Assembly (NCBI RefSeq): GCF_900113925.1
Contig: NZ_FORD01000005.1
Coordinates: 62,001 to 126,000 of the forward strand
Reading direction: 5' to 3'
DNA: 64,000 nucleotides
Source: Nitrosomonas sp. Nm34
GTDB lineage: Bacteria; Pseudomonadota; Gammaproteobacteria; Burkholderiales; Nitrosomonadaceae
Shown: piece after piece, positions 26,511 to 36,961 of the stretch
Numbering within the stretch: the first letter of the stretch is position 1
How the letters are laid out: the number at the start of each line of letters is the position of its first letter
Made by a program: the position numbers and the translations under genes
Notes under the pieces: model-generated
Told to the model about the DNA's origin: nothing
Seen by the model: the letters and a program-made list of their open reading frames with translations, nothing else
Databases searched by the model: none

Positions 26511-29363
26511 CTAACTCACCAGTAACTTCCTGAGCACATAAGGCAAGATGCCGCCATGCCGGTAATAGTCGACTTCAATAGCGGTATCAATGCGGCAGAG
26601 CAACGGGATGCGGTGCTGACTGCCATTTCTGGAATGGATAACAAGCGTAACTTCTTGCTGGGGTTGAATGGTGTCGATGCCAACAATATCGAATTGTTCG
26701 TCACCTTTGATGCCAAGGGAGGAGGCAGTATGATTGCCCATGAATTGTAAAGGCAGCACCCCCATGCCGACCAGATTGCTCCGATGGATACGTTCATAGC
26801 TTTCCGCAATGACAGCTTTGACCCCCAACAGCTGCGTACCCTTAGCTGCCCAATCACGGCTTGATCCCGTGCCATACTCCTTACCGGCAAACACTACGGT
26901 AGGCACATTTTGAGCGATATATCGCATAGCAGCATCGTAGATGGGCATTTGTTCACCATCAGGAGTATTGCTGTCACGGAATAATGTTATCCCACCTTCA
27001 CTGCCAGGAACCATCAGGTTTTTAATGCGCACATTGGCGAAAGTGCCGCGCATCATGACATGATGGTTACCGCGGCGAGAACCGTAACTATTGAAGTCTG
27101 TTTGAGTCACATCATGGGTGAGCAGATATTGACCTGCCGGTGAGGTTTCCTTGATAGCGCCGGCCGGGCTGATGTGATCAGTGGTAACGGAATCGCCAAA
27201 GATCGCTAATGCTCGCGCACCCATGATGCCTCCAGACTGGTTGTTAAGTGCTGGTTGCAGTGAAAAATCCTGAAAGAAAGGTGGCTCGGCGATATAGGTG
27301 GAGCCTGGCCAGTTATAAAGCTTGCCAGTGACCGAGGTAATATTATTCCAAAGGGGGATATCTTTGGTGAAATCACTATACAGTTGACGGAAAGTGTCGG
27401 CCTGGGTAGCGAATTTCATGAGAGAGGCGATTTCTGCACTGCTTGGCCAGATATCGCGCAGCCACACAGGCTGATTGTCCTCTCCTACACCTAGCGGTTC
27501 AGTATCGAGATCTTTCAATACCGTGCCGGCGATAGCATAAGCCACTACCAGAGGGGGTGAAGCCAGAAAATTCGCACGGATATTGGCATGAATCCTTGCC
27601 TCGAAATTTCGGTTGCCGGACAGGACTGCTGAGCATACGAGGTCTTCCTTGACGACGCATTCTTCAACAATCTCGGGCAGCGGCCCCGAGTTACCGATAC
27701 AAGTGGTACAGCCGTAACCCGCCAGACTGAAGCCAAGCTGCTCCAGATAGGGCAATAAGCCGGCAGCGGTCAAATATTCTGTGACCACACGCGAACCGGG
27801 GGCAAGTGAAGTCTTGATATGGCGCTTGACACTCAGACCTTTCTCAACCGCTTTTTTTGCCAGTAGCCCAGCAGCGATCAGTACCGTAGGATTGGAGGTG
27901 TTGGTACAGGATGTGATCGCAGCGATCAGGACGTCGCCATGGTGCAGTTCCACAGGGTGATCTACCTTGCCGTTGATTTTGACAGGATTCTGAGTGGGGC
28001 GATTATTGACCAGTTCAGACACATTTCTCTCAGAGCCAGGCGGAAGAGTGATTTCATCCTGATTCATCGGACTAGTGACGCATACTACATTATTCGGGTA
28101 GGCTGCATCGCGGGTGGGATAGGGGCGAGTCAAATCTTCCGCTGGCTTACCATAACCGTTGTCAGCCATGGGTTTACTGAAAAGCTCAGTAAAAGTTGAT
28201 TTAAGATTGCCAATTGCAATACGATCCTGCGGGCGTTTTGGTCCGGCGAGCGAAGGTATAATTGAATTCAAATCCAGTTGCAATTCCTGACTGTAGTCAA
28301 TATCTCCTTTATTCGGCATGCCAAATAGCCCTTGTGCCTTGAAATAGGTTTCAAACGCATCGATTTCTTCATTTGTGCGGCCAGTATATCTAAAGTATTG
28401 AAGAGTGGCGTCATCAACTGGGAAAAAGCCCATCGTGGCACCATATTCGGGCGCCATGTTAGCGATAGTGGCACGATCAGGTAAGCTTAATGATGCGGTA
28501 CCTTCACCAAAGAATTCTACAAATTTGCCGACTACTTTTGCTTTACGCAGCATTTCAGTGACGGCCAAAACCAGATCTGTTGCAGTGACGCCTTCACGTA
28601 GCTGGCCAATTAGATTGACACCGACGACATCCGGGGTGAGAAAGTAAACCGGTTGCCCTAACATGCCTGCTTCTGCTTCGATCCCGCCTACACCCCAGCC
28701 TACTACCCCGATACTATTAATCATGGTGGTGTGCGAGTCGGTACCGACCAGCGTATCTGGATAAACCAGGCCATTCTTCTGATGCACGCCGCGTGCCAGA
28801 TATTCCAGGTTGACCTGATGCACGATACCAATGCCAGGCGGGACAACTTTGAAAGTATCAAACGCTTGCATCCCCCATTTAATAAACTGATAGCGTTCTT
28901 TATTGCGAGCAAACTCCATTTCCATGTTGCGTGCGAGCGCATTTTTATCGCCATAGTAATCGACCTGAACGGAGTGGTCGACTACCAGATCAACCGGTAC
29001 CAGCGGTTCAATACGTTTGGGATCTTTCCCTAGCCTTTCTGCCGCGCTGCGCATGGCCGCCAGATCGACCAGAAGCGGCACACCCGTAAAATCCTGTAAC
29101 ACAATACGCGCAACTACAAACGGAATTTCCTGCGTACGAACGGTATTCGGCTGCCACCCAGCCAGCTGTCGAACATGCGTTTCAGTGACTTTTTTATCAT
29201 CGTAATTACGCAGCACCGACTCCAGCACAATGCGGATAGAAACAGGAAGTCGCGATACCTTACCAAGACCGGCTTCTTCCAATGCTGATAAAGAGTAAAA
29301 TTGAGCGGTTTTGCCATCAGGGAGTGGTAGCGATTGCAGTGAGTTGAATAAAGTGTGAGTCAT
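26511..29363 (-). CDS. acnA: Aconitate hydratase A
   Basis: A 950-residue AcnA/IRP1-type aconitase, somewhat longer than the usual 890 or so. The three cluster-ligating Cys are in SCTNTSNP and [34 protein letters not shown] is an invariant block, and the swivel domain at the end has [42 protein letters not shown] (quoted only in part as [10 protein letters not shown]). It converts citrate to isocitrate in the TCA cycle. It is a single gene divergent from the mutarotase. Confidence 0.95.
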   Translation of the reverse strand: MTHTLFNSLQSLPLPDGKTAQFYSLSALEEAGLGKVSRLPVSIRIVLESVLRNYDDKKVTETHVRQLAGWQPNTVRTQEIPFVVARIVLQDFTGVPLLVDLAAMRSAAERLGKDPKRIEPLVPVDLVVDHSVQVDYYGDKNALARNMEMEFARNKERYQFIKWGMQAFDTFKVVPPGIGIVHQVNLEYLARGVHQKNGLVYPDTLVGTDSHTTMINSIGVVGWGVGGIEAEAGMLGQPVYFLTPDVVGVNLIGQLREGVTATDLVLAVTEMLRKAKVVGKFVEFFGEGTASLSLPDRATIANMAPEYGATMGFFPVDDATLQYFRYTGRTNEEIDAFETYFKAQGLFGMPNKGDIDYSQELQLDLNSIIPSLAGPKRPQDRIAIGNLKSTFTELFSKPMADNGYGKPAEDLTRPYPTRDAAYPNNVVCVTSPMNQDEITLPPGSERNVSELVNNRPTQNPVKINGKVDHPVELHHGDVLIAAITSCTNTSNPTVLIAAGLLAKKAVEKGLSVKRHIKTSLAPGSRVVTEYLTAAGLLPYLEQLGFSLAGYGCTTCIGNSGPLPEIVEECVVKEDLVCSAVLSGNRNFEARIHANIRANFLASPPLVVAYAIAGTVLKDLDTEPLGVGEDNQPVWLRDIWPSSAEIASLMKFATQADTFRQLYSDFTKDIPLWNNITSVTGKLYNWPGSTYIAEPPFFQDFSLQPALNNQSGGIMGARALAIFGDSVTTDHISPAGAIKETSPAGQYLLTHDVTQTDFNSYGSRRGNHHVMMRGTFANVRIKNLMVPGSEGGITLFRDSNTPDGEQMPIYDAAMRYIAQNVPTVVFAGKEYGTGSSRDWAAKGTQLLGVKAVIAESYERIHRSNLVGMGVLPLQFMGNHTASSLGIKGDEQFDIVGIDTIQPQQEVTLVIHSRNGSQHRIPLLCRIDTAIEVDYYRHGGILPYVLRKLLVS

Positions 29364-29468
29364 GGCATATCCTTAAAAGTAAGCGGGATGATTTACTAAT
29401 AGCAGTTTATGAAGTTGGGGTTTGAGTTTATCATTCCAAACTTATTGCGACAAAAAATAAGGTAAAAA

Positions 29469-30374
29469 ATGGGTATTGCACAATTAAATAGAGATCATGG
29501 CATTGCTGGGCAGGTTGAATTTTTTGAAGGACAGGGTGGCTTTCCATTCATTCGAGTAAAAAACGCTAAGGCCAGTGCACTGATTTCAGTCTACGCCGGT
29601 CAGGTGCTTTCTTTTCAGCCGGCTGGTAAAACAGATGATTTGATGTTTCTCAGCCAGAAGGCTTATTATCAGGCAGGAAAAGCCATTAAAGGGGGCGTAC
29701 CGATTTGCTGGCCTTGGTTTGGCCCTGATCCAGAAGGAAAAGACCGTGCGGCGCATGGTTTTGTGCGTAACCGCATGTGGGATGTGATTGAAACGAGTGT
29801 GACGGCTAATGGTGATACTCAAGTGGTATTAGGATTGACAGATACACCGGAGACGCAGACTATCTGGCCACATGCCTTTATTTTGAGGCTGGAAATGATA
29901 GTCGGAGAAACGCTTAATCTAGCACTAGTGACACGCAACACTGGAGATCAGGCCATCTCGATTACGCAAGCCTTCCACACCTATTTCAGTGTAGGTAATA
30001 TTCATCAAGCCCGTGTTTCAGGATTGGAGGGCAGGCAGTACCTCGACAAGGCCGATGAGGGACAGCAAAAAATGCAATCAGGTGCTGTGACCATCAGCTC
30101 GGAAGTGGATCGCATTTACCTGGATGTCTTAGACGATATCATCGTGCATGATCCTGCTCTGAAGCGTCGGATTTATATCGCGTCTCAAGGCAGTCAAACG
30201 GCTGTAGTGTGGAACCCATGGGCCAGAATTTCGGCAGAGATGGCTGATTTGCAAGATGACGATTATCTGCGTATGTTGTGCGTGGAAACGACCAATGCCG
30301 CCACGGATATCATTACAATACAACCAGGCAGTGAATTTAGACTAATTGCCAATTATCGTATTGAGCATATGTGA
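29469..30374 (+). CDS. D-hexose-6-phosphate mutarotase (YeaD type)
   Basis: A 301-residue aldose-1-epimerase-fold protein. Signature blocks: KGGVPICWPWFGP, HGFVRNRMWDV (catalytic His), ITQAFHTYFSVG (second His) and VVWNPWA near the end with a Glu at VETTNA. These match the glucose-6-phosphate 1-epimerase branch. AAGG lies upstream of the ATG. It interconverts the anomers of hexose-6-phosphates in the cytoplasm. Confidence 0.9.
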   Translation: MGIAQLNRDHGIAGQVEFFEGQGGFPFIRVKNAKASALISVYAGQVLSFQPAGKTDDLMFLSQKAYYQAGKAIKGGVPICWPWFGPDPEGKDRAAHGFVRNRMWDVIETSVTANGDTQVVLGLTDTPETQTIWPHAFILRLEMIVGETLNLALVTRNTGDQAISITQAFHTYFSVGNIHQARVSGLEGRQYLDKADEGQQKMQSGAVTISSEVDRIYLDVLDDIIVHDPALKRRIYIASQGSQTAVVWNPWARISAEMADLQDDDYLRMLCVETTNAATDIITIQPGSEFRLIANYRIEHM

Positions 30375-30391
30375 TAATAAGGTTTAGATAA

Positions 30392-30417
30392 AACCGGGGT
30401 TGGAAAAAACGCCGGTT
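30392..30417 (+). terminator. Hairpin after mutarotase
   Basis: AACCGG and CCGGTT separated by 14 bases, shortly after the mutarotase stop. There is no strong T-run; a weak terminator. Confidence 0.5.
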
Positions 30418-30486
30418 AATCAATCAATCTGTTGTAGTCTCGATAGGGGCATGACGCATGATGTGCGTTTCCCCTGTCTGCTTGCT

Positions 30487-30583
30487 ATTTCCTTTCAAAT
30501 CAAATATAACACAAAGGTGAGCCCGGGCTGAATAAAGCGACAAGGGAAAGCCGACAAAGTTAGGTATGATTGAGAAACGGAAT
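30487..30583 (-). repeat. Interspersed repeat, copy 6 (degenerate)
   Basis: Left end TTTCCTTTCAAATCAAA and right end TATGATTGAGAAACGGAAT, with AAGCCGACAAAGT in the interior as in copies 3 and 8. Confidence 0.7.
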
Positions 30584-30640
30584 GAGATCTTCTTTCATAA
30601 TGCGGATAAGCTGTATTAATCAAAAGCCAAGAGGGTAAAA

Positions 30641-31054
30641 ATGAAAACCAGACCAAAAATTATTATTTCAACGCTTGATGCGGAGAGATTGGAGAGGCTT
30701 ATTGATTCATTACCCAGCAATGCTTTCCCGGGTAAGGATGAACTAGAGGCTGAATTGATGCGAGCGGAAGTCGTTGATCCGATGGATGTGCCACCTACTG
30801 TGGTGACTATGAATTCTACAGTAAGGTTTAAAGTTGAATCTTCATCTGAAGAATTTGAATTAACACTGGTCTATCCTAGAGACATTGACGCCAGCGGCAG
30901 CAAGATTTCAATTCTTGCGCCAGTCGGCAGTGCGCTGCTGGGTCTTTCTCAAGGAGATGAAATCGAATGGCCAAAACCTGGCGGTGGCGTATTGCGCGTT
31001 CGTATCGTAGAAGTCACCTACCAACCTGAACGTGCTGGTGAATACCATCGCTAG
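30641..31054 (+). CDS. rnk: Nucleoside diphosphate kinase regulator Rnk
   Basis: A 137-residue GreA/Rnk-type protein. An N-terminal short coiled coil (LDAERLERLIDSLP) is followed by the GreA C-terminal fold: TVRFKVESSSEEFELTLVYP and ILAPVGSALLGLSQGDEIEW. The shortened coiled coil without acidic tip separates Rnk from GreA. It binds RNA polymerase. Its 3' end overlaps the convergent ampD gene by 41 bases. Confidence 0.92.
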   Translation: MKTRPKIIISTLDAERLERLIDSLPSNAFPGKDELEAELMRAEVVDPMDVPPTVVTMNSTVRFKVESSSEEFELTLVYPRDIDASGSKISILAPVGSALLGLSQGDEIEWPKPGGGVLRVRIVEVTYQPERAGEYHR

Positions 31055-31586
31055 AACATCCCTGGCGATAATGCCCCCAATCAAAATAAGGACCTGGGTC
31101 GGTTTTACGCATGGGGGCAATATCAGCATGCCCTGCAATATCGGTAATGGGGTAGGCCTTGAGCAAAGAGACCGTGAGCGTAATGAGCTGATCGTACTGA
31201 ATAGGTTCAAAGGGTAGGGCATCACTTCCTTCCAGTTCAACCCCGATGGAGAAGTCATTACAGCGCTCCTTGCCTTGCCAGCAGGACACTCCCGCATGCC
31301 AGGCGCGCAGCCTGCACGGAACAAATTGGATGATTTCCCCATCACGGCGAATGAAAAAGTGGCTGGAGACCCGGAGATGATGCAATGATTCAAAATAAGG
31401 ATGCGCTTGCGGATCAAGCTGGTTAGTAAATAACTCGATTACACCATTTCCGCCAAATTCATCCGGTGGCAGGCTGATGTTATGAATCACCAATAAACTG
31501 ATAGCACATTCAGTCGGGCGTTCATCACAGTTCGGTGAAGGAATGAAACGCACGTTATCGAGATAACCGGCAGAATTGATTTGCAT
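31014..31586 (-). CDS. ampD: 1,6-anhydro-N-acetylmuramyl-L-alanine amidase AmpD
   Basis: A 190-residue amidase_2 protein. The Zn ligands are visible: LLVIHNISLPP (His), AGHADIAPMRKTDPGPYFDW (His and Asp). The block SSHFFIRRDGEIIQFVPCRLRAWHAG is typical, and no signal peptide is present, as expected for the cytosolic AmpD. It recycles muropeptides. In bacteria with AmpC-type beta-lactamases it also controls their induction, but none is seen here. It overlaps rnk tail to tail. Confidence 0.93.
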   Translation of the reverse strand: MQINSAGYLDNVRFIPSPNCDERPTECAISLLVIHNISLPPDEFGGNGVIELFTNQLDPQAHPYFESLHHLRVSSHFFIRRDGEIIQFVPCRLRAWHAGVSCWQGKERCNDFSIGVELEGSDALPFEPIQYDQLITLTVSLLKAYPITDIAGHADIAPMRKTDPGPYFDWGHYRQGCSSDGIHQHVQVGR

Positions 31587-31697
31587 ATGCTGTTTTATTC
31601 TGATGACAGAATTTAAGTTATTGAACAGATATAATAAGGCAAAGCAGATCGGGTTGGATTTTATTTATTGAATATTTAGAGATGAGCAGGCTACCTT

Positions 31698-32324
31698 ATG
31701 CAGCGGGGGAAATTCATTACTTTAGAAGGCCTTGATGGCGCAGGCAAGAGCACTCATTTGGCCTGGCTGGAAAATTTTTTAGAAGATAAAGGAATCGATG
31801 TCGTAACAACACGTGAGCCAGGTGGCACCTTACTGGGTGAGCAATTGCGCACCTTGCTGCTCGATCCTGGTCAGCACATGCATGCGGAAACGGAAGCATT
31901 GCTGATGTTTGCAGCACGGCGGGAGCATCTGGATAAAGTCATTCTGCCCTCGCTCCATAGAGGGGAGTGGGTCATTTCGGATCGCTTCACCGATGCGAGT
32001 TTTGCTTATCAGGGAGGGGGCAGGGGAGTGCCATTCGATAAGTTACACATACTGGAACAGTGGGTACAGGGCGTGTTCCAGCCTGATCTTACATTATATT
32101 TCGATGTACCGGTAGAAATGGCTAGACAGCGTGTACAATCGGCCAAAATAACCGATCGGTTCGAGAGAGAACAGGATGAATTTTTTCTCCAGGTGCGCGC
32201 AACTTATCTACAGCGAGCGCAGCAATTTACCGAAAGAATCTGCTTGGTCGATGCAAGCCAACCGCTGCATGAGGTGACAATCGCCTTGGAAGCTATCATC
32301 CAGCAAGCATTGTTAAATGAATGA
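31698..32324 (+). CDS. tmk: Thymidylate kinase
   Basis: A 208-residue kinase. The P-loop is [10 protein letters not shown], the DR-W motif appears as TTREPGG, and [17 protein letters not shown] is the substrate and lid region. It phosphorylates dTMP to dTDP. It overlaps holB by 8 bases, the usual tmk-holB pair. Confidence 0.95.
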   Translation: MQRGKFITLEGLDGAGKSTHLAWLENFLEDKGIDVVTTREPGGTLLGEQLRTLLLDPGQHMHAETEALLMFAARREHLDKVILPSLHRGEWVISDRFTDASFAYQGGGRGVPFDKLHILEQWVQGVFQPDLTLYFDVPVEMARQRVQSAKITDRFEREQDEFFLQVRATYLQRAQQFTERICLVDASQPLHEVTIALEAIIQQALLNE

Positions 32325-33375
32325 ACTTTATCCCTGGCAATATACCATCTGGCAACAAGTGAGAGGCTCGGTGGCTTTGAAGACACATGCCTTGCTGCTG
32401 AAAGGCAGAAAGGGAATAGGCAAACTAGGCTTTGCACGAAGCCTTGCCAAATCATTATTGTGTGCGCAGATAACGGTGGAGCAGGTTGCCTGCGGCGTAT
32501 GTGCAAGCTGCAAATGGTTTGAGCAGGAAACCCATCCAAATTTTTATTTAATGACACCAGAAGCACTTATTGAATCATCTGGCGAAGCGGGCTCCGCAAG
32601 CAGTGGCATAGACAGGCAAGAGGCAGACCACACCAAATCAGGGAAAAAGCCCAGCCAACAGATTACTATCGAGCAAGTGCGAGCGCTGAACGATTTCGTT
32701 TATCTTTCCGGTCATCAGGATGGGCTCAAGGTAATTCTGATTCATCCAGCAGAAGCCATGAATGTAGCGGCAGCCAATGCCTTATTGAAGAAACTTGAAG
32801 AACCTCCATCCCATATTCTTTTCATTCTGGTGGCGCATCGTGCGCAAGATCTGCTGCCAACCATTCGTAGTCGTTGCCAGCATATTACGCTGCCCCTACC
32901 TGATGCGGCCACTGCGCGCAAGTGGTTGACACAGCAGGGAGTAGAACATGCCGATATCTGTCTGGCTCTGTCAGGTGCTTCACCTTTGCAGGCTGCGGCA
33001 TTCAGCCATCAAGATTATTTTAACCAGCATACAGATTTTATCCGGAAAATCAGCATGCCAGCCAGCTTTGACCCTATTTCTCTGGCCAACAGTCTGCATA
33101 AACTGGATTTACCCGAGATTGTCAGTTGGTTACAAAAGTGGTGCTATGACCTGATATGTGTTTGTACCACAGGAAAAATTCGCTACCATGTCCATCAAGA
33201 AACCACTATAAGAAAATTGGCCTCAACTGCAGATCCCAAGCTGCTTGCCAGCTTCTGGCGCAATTTGATCATGAGCCAGCAATTAGCGCGCCATCCTCTC
33301 AACGCCAAATTGTTTCTGGAAGAGATACTGCTTTGCTACGTTAAGGTAATGGCGCCGACGCGATACCAGGGTTGA
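32317..33375 (+). CDS. holB: DNA polymerase III delta' subunit
   Basis: A 352-residue clamp-loader subunit. The Zn module is [18 protein letters not shown], followed by [31 protein letters not shown] and [14 protein letters not shown], the typical delta' core. The P-loop region ([17 protein letters not shown]) has the degenerate form expected for delta'. It overlaps tmk by 8 bases. The C-terminal third is the helical collar domain. Confidence 0.93.
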   Translation: MNELYPWQYTIWQQVRGSVALKTHALLLKGRKGIGKLGFARSLAKSLLCAQITVEQVACGVCASCKWFEQETHPNFYLMTPEALIESSGEAGSASSGIDRQEADHTKSGKKPSQQITIEQVRALNDFVYLSGHQDGLKVILIHPAEAMNVAAANALLKKLEEPPSHILFILVAHRAQDLLPTIRSRCQHITLPLPDAATARKWLTQQGVEHADICLALSGASPLQAAAFSHQDYFNQHTDFIRKISMPASFDPISLANSLHKLDLPEIVSWLQKWCYDLICVCTTGKIRYHVHQETTIRKLASTADPKLLASFWRNLIMSQQLARHPLNAKLFLEEILLCYVKVMAPTRYQG

Positions 33376-33382
33376 TTACTCA

Positions 33383-35407
33383 TCAATCTTCCAGAGATTC
33401 TTCTGACAATCTACCCCCTAACGCCTCTAAGGCAACATAAGCCAGGCCTCTCCATTCCTCTCTATCCCAATACTTTATATAACGCCTGAATTGGCGTTGT
33501 GTTGACAGGAGCGGGAATTCATCAGGATCAAGCTGTGCCCGCATTTCACTGCAATAACGAATAATCTCCTCTTTTGCGTGCTGATCACTGAAATATGGTC
33601 CACCATAGGCTACCCCGAGCAGAGCGAGCTCGGCCAGGGTTGCTAAGGTGTACGCGCGATCATCTCCGCTAGCCTTATTCGACTCCCACTCGACAATTTG
33701 GCGAGCTGCGATCCACCATTGGCCATAATTTTCTGGTAAGGATCTAAAAGCTGCGCTACTGGTTAAGGCAGGTATGGCTGTAATGGAAAGATATTGCGTC
33801 ATCACCCAATAATTATGCGGCTCAAATTCCAAGGCTTCACGATAGCATGCTTGCGAAGCTTCATAGGCTTTTTTGCTTTCCTTTGCCCACTTCGGAATTT
33901 TGCTGGGATCAACCGCATGGTTACTCGCAAGTAATGAATAGGCGATGCCAATACGTTTCTCACTGGCTGCACTCATGCCGAGACGTTCGGCTTTGATTTC
34001 GAAAGATGCCATTGCTTCAGGCGCCTCACGCCATGCCTTGAGTTCGTTACGAATAGACTTGCACAAGAAACCGATTTCTTCTTCAAGTTCAGCGGAATTG
34101 AACGTTTGCTGGGTTTGTTCAATCTCGATATTAGCCCCTACCAATTCATCGATGCGGTCGAATTTGACTTCCAGTCGTCTTCTGATTTGTTGGTCGCGGA
34201 AGGCATCGACCTGGTCTTCAAAATTTAATGGTACGGTGGCGTAAGCGACGATACTAGCCCAATCATGAGTGCCTGCTGCATCGGTGCGTAAGCGCTGACG
34301 TAATTCATAGATGACCCAGCGCGGGTCGTTGCCATCCAGTAGCCGTTGATAAAGTACTTCGGCAGCAATTGCCGAAGCACTCATCCATAGCGGGAACTGT
34401 GATGCAATCACCCAGGGAATACCTGCAGCATGCAGTTCATGTGCGATACTGCCGCCAGGGGTAAGCATCGATTCGATATTGCCTGAATCACAGGTTGCGA
34501 GCGTAACGAGTGTCGGGCAGAATTTTGTATTTCCCGATGAATCACGCGCTGTCAGCGCAATGGCAAGCCTTTCGCCATCAATGATATCTTTGCTTGAATC
34601 AAAATCGCTACATAACGCTACGCCGTAGCGTTTATTACCGGAATTTTCCAAGGGTGCACCATGTGCCAGAATATGTACATGAGTATACTCAGCTTGGGCA
34701 CATGCTTCACGGATCTGTTTCAAGGTCGCATTAGGCAGGACAGTCAAAATATTTTTAACATCCTCTACGCGTTCCTTATCCCTCCCTGGGTTTCTGATTT
34801 TCACCCACGGTTCGATAGCTGAACGTAGGGCTTGTAAATGAGATTGAGCGGGAACATAAAGTCCATCGGGTTCTGCAAAAGCAAAGAGGATACGGGGTGG
34901 CCGGTTCCAATTAATTGGAAGAGGCCGCCCGCGGCGGATTTCCCGTGTGATTGAAATCGGTGCACGTGTTTGTAGGAATAACGGGGAGCCAGAACCTGGG
35001 AATCCATCCACGCCGACAGCAAGCTCAAATGGAACCAGGCCAAGCTCAAACGCAGATAAGGAAAGGCGCAGATGAACCAGTTTTCCGGCTTCCACTGCGG
35101 CATTACCCAATTCGGAAAGCAGCGCTGGAATCTGACCGAGCACTCTCCCAATCGCTTCACCTAAATCACGAACTTCAGCCTGGCGTTGCTCATCATTGGC
35201 GGGGTCCTTATCGGATTCATAACGTAACCTGCGCAAGCGCATTAATAATTGTCGGTGCTCAAATGGCATTTGCACCGTCACTGGCCCTTCTTCCCCACAT
35301 AACGCAATATAGGGCGTAAGGGGGGAGAGCAACTGATTGTGCGAGGGTCCTGGTCTGAGAAATTCAAGTTTAACTTTTTGGATGGCTTTGCTGGGAAGAG
35401 TGCTCAT
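33383..35407 (-). CDS. CHAT-domain protease with helical C-terminal region
   Basis: A 674-residue protein. The CHAT (caspase-like) domain spans about residues 110-395. The catalytic His is H249 in HVHILAHGAP, and the catalytic Cys is C306 in LVTLATCDSGN; both strands and the following GGSIAHELHAAGIPWVIASQ helix and loop match the family. Residues 400-674 are helical and TPR-like (ACYREALEFEPHNYWVMTQY). Its start lies 1 base after the stop of the phosphoesterase gene, so the two are translationally coupled. CHAT proteases often act in conflict or self-defence systems; the substrate here is unknown. No signal peptide. Confidence 0.85.
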   Translation of the reverse strand: MSTLPSKAIQKVKLEFLRPGPSHNQLLSPLTPYIALCGEEGPVTVQMPFEHRQLLMRLRRLRYESDKDPANDEQRQAEVRDLGEAIGRVLGQIPALLSELGNAAVEAGKLVHLRLSLSAFELGLVPFELAVGVDGFPGSGSPLFLQTRAPISITREIRRGRPLPINWNRPPRILFAFAEPDGLYVPAQSHLQALRSAIEPWVKIRNPGRDKERVEDVKNILTVLPNATLKQIREACAQAEYTHVHILAHGAPLENSGNKRYGVALCSDFDSSKDIIDGERLAIALTARDSSGNTKFCPTLVTLATCDSGNIESMLTPGGSIAHELHAAGIPWVIASQFPLWMSASAIAAEVLYQRLLDGNDPRWVIYELRQRLRTDAAGTHDWASIVAYATVPLNFEDQVDAFRDQQIRRRLEVKFDRIDELVGANIEIEQTQQTFNSAELEEEIGFLCKSIRNELKAWREAPEAMASFEIKAERLGMSAASEKRIGIAYSLLASNHAVDPSKIPKWAKESKKAYEASQACYREALEFEPHNYWVMTQYLSITAIPALTSSAAFRSLPENYGQWWIAARQIVEWESNKASGDDRAYTLATLAELALLGVAYGGPYFSDQHAKEEIIRYCSEMRAQLDPDEFPLLSTQRQFRRYIKYWDREEWRGLAYVALEALGGRLSEESLED

Positions 35408-35408
35408 A

Positions 35409-36908
35409 TCATTGCTCCGGGAATTTTTTTATCTCAAGAGGTAGGCCTGAGCCGTCACCCACAACATGGGTCAACCTCCCAACTACTTTGCCGCTTTCTT
35501 TTTTAATCGATATAGCGCTGGTCTGGTCCATCACAAATGGCTGATTATCAAATCTTGCCTGATCAATCGCTTCCATTTTTCCATTGATGAGTACATCGTA
35601 TACTGGTTTGAAGGAAGCCGTGTCTTTTAACATCGCTTCGGTAAACTGTAACAAGCGAATCCAGGTGCCACTATTGAAATAATAACGTCCGCCTCCCATG
35701 TTAATGGCACGTTCAAGATGCGTGTGACCGGTAATAATAAAGTCAATGGATGATCCGACCGCGGCCGTCACTTGTTTGTAAGTATCATCCTGATCGGAGA
35801 TATCAAACGTTTTGTCATCTGCCAACCAGTCTTTAAGCGCACGACGCAGTGCTTCATCTTTACCGACACCCCTCATCCAACCCGTTAAACTATCCCAGAT
35901 GAGTTGTGGTGTGCCTAAGGTGCTGTTAGCGGCTAAGACAGTCTGTGCACCAGTACGAAAGCTCTTTTCCGCAGCAAGCAACATGTCATCAGCGCTACGG
36001 GTGTCAGTTGCGGTAGCGCCTAATAAGCCAGCTTTAAGGTTGGGTCCTAATAAACGGTCAGCGGTAAATGGGATGGCAGTGCCCTGACTGGGCTGGTGAA
36101 AGCCTTCAGCGGAAAGCCGTTGATCAATTTGCTTTTGTCCTCCTACCTTTTCACCCACAATCGGTAGCAGTTTATTGATTTTACTTGCTTGTGACGGGTC
36201 AAGTACCAATAAGGTACCGACGGCGGCAGATGTTTCTGGTTTAAGCAGATCGATCCAGGCAAACTTGCGCTTCACGTCATTCATGATATCTTTAACCATG
36301 CGCGTACCGGCATTGGGGTACCATTCGCTGGGACTAAGTGAACGGCCCACATTCAAGCGTCGCCCTACTTTTGCGAGATCTTCATAACGGTTGTAATTCC
36401 ACGCATCGACTTCATTCCCGTGAGTACAATAGATGCGTGCATTTCCAACCGCGCAGGTGTAGCCTGCGCCGGTTGTACAAAATTCAATGCGCGCGCGCGC
36501 TGTTTGATCGGCTCCTGCCAGATACGTGATAATCAGGCGTTGTACCACAGGAAAAGATAATTCAATATCGTGGTTGCCAATGATGATGATCAGGGTGCGT
36601 CCTTCCAATTTGACAAAATCAGCCAAAGCTTCCCAGATATTGGAAAAAGAGACGTCTTTTATGATTCGCTGTACGGTGGCAATGGCTTCATCCGTGGCTA
36701 CATAGCCATGAATGTCTTCTGCCAGTGTATCGATGATATCGCCATTCAATATCAATGCCACGCGTCCGCCAGGCCGTTGCTGTCCGACCCAACCGATATA
36801 GTTGGCGAGACGCTCGGTTTCACGCAAAATTTGAAAATCTACCTTATTGCCACCCATGTGAATGTCTGAAATGACATGGATTTCATCATATTCGGGAAAA
36901 TCGCTCAT
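35409..36908 (-). CDS. Calcineurin-like metallophosphoesterase
   Basis: A 499-residue protein with all the metal-binding motifs: SDIHMGG (D15, H17), NGDIID (D57), GNHDIE (N112, H113), THGNEVD (H163) and GHTHLE (H395, H397). Between about 190 and 375 there is a long insert of mostly helical character. The length and insert are larger than standard for this fold. It could hydrolyse a phosphodiester or nucleotide. It is the first gene of a two-gene operon with a CHAT protease; both genes share the context CGATATGAGC or TGATATGAGC at their starts. Confidence 0.88.
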   Translation of the reverse strand: MSDFPEYDEIHVISDIHMGGNKVDFQILRETERLANYIGWVGQQRPGGRVALILNGDIIDTLAEDIHGYVATDEAIATVQRIIKDVSFSNIWEALADFVKLEGRTLIIIIGNHDIELSFPVVQRLIITYLAGADQTARARIEFCTTGAGYTCAVGNARIYCTHGNEVDAWNYNRYEDLAKVGRRLNVGRSLSPSEWYPNAGTRMVKDIMNDVKRKFAWIDLLKPETSAAVGTLLVLDPSQASKINKLLPIVGEKVGGQKQIDQRLSAEGFHQPSQGTAIPFTADRLLGPNLKAGLLGATATDTRSADDMLLAAEKSFRTGAQTVLAANSTLGTPQLIWDSLTGWMRGVGKDEALRRALKDWLADDKTFDISDQDDTYKQVTAAVGSSIDFIITGHTHLERAINMGGGRYYFNSGTWIRLLQFTEAMLKDTASFKPVYDVLINGKMEAIDQARFDNQPFVMDQTSAISIKKESGKVVGRLTHVVGDGSGLPLEIKKFPEQ

Positions 36909-36961
36909 ATCGTTATCTTTTTAAATTAAGTAATTACAGCCCTATTTTTTTATTCATAGAA

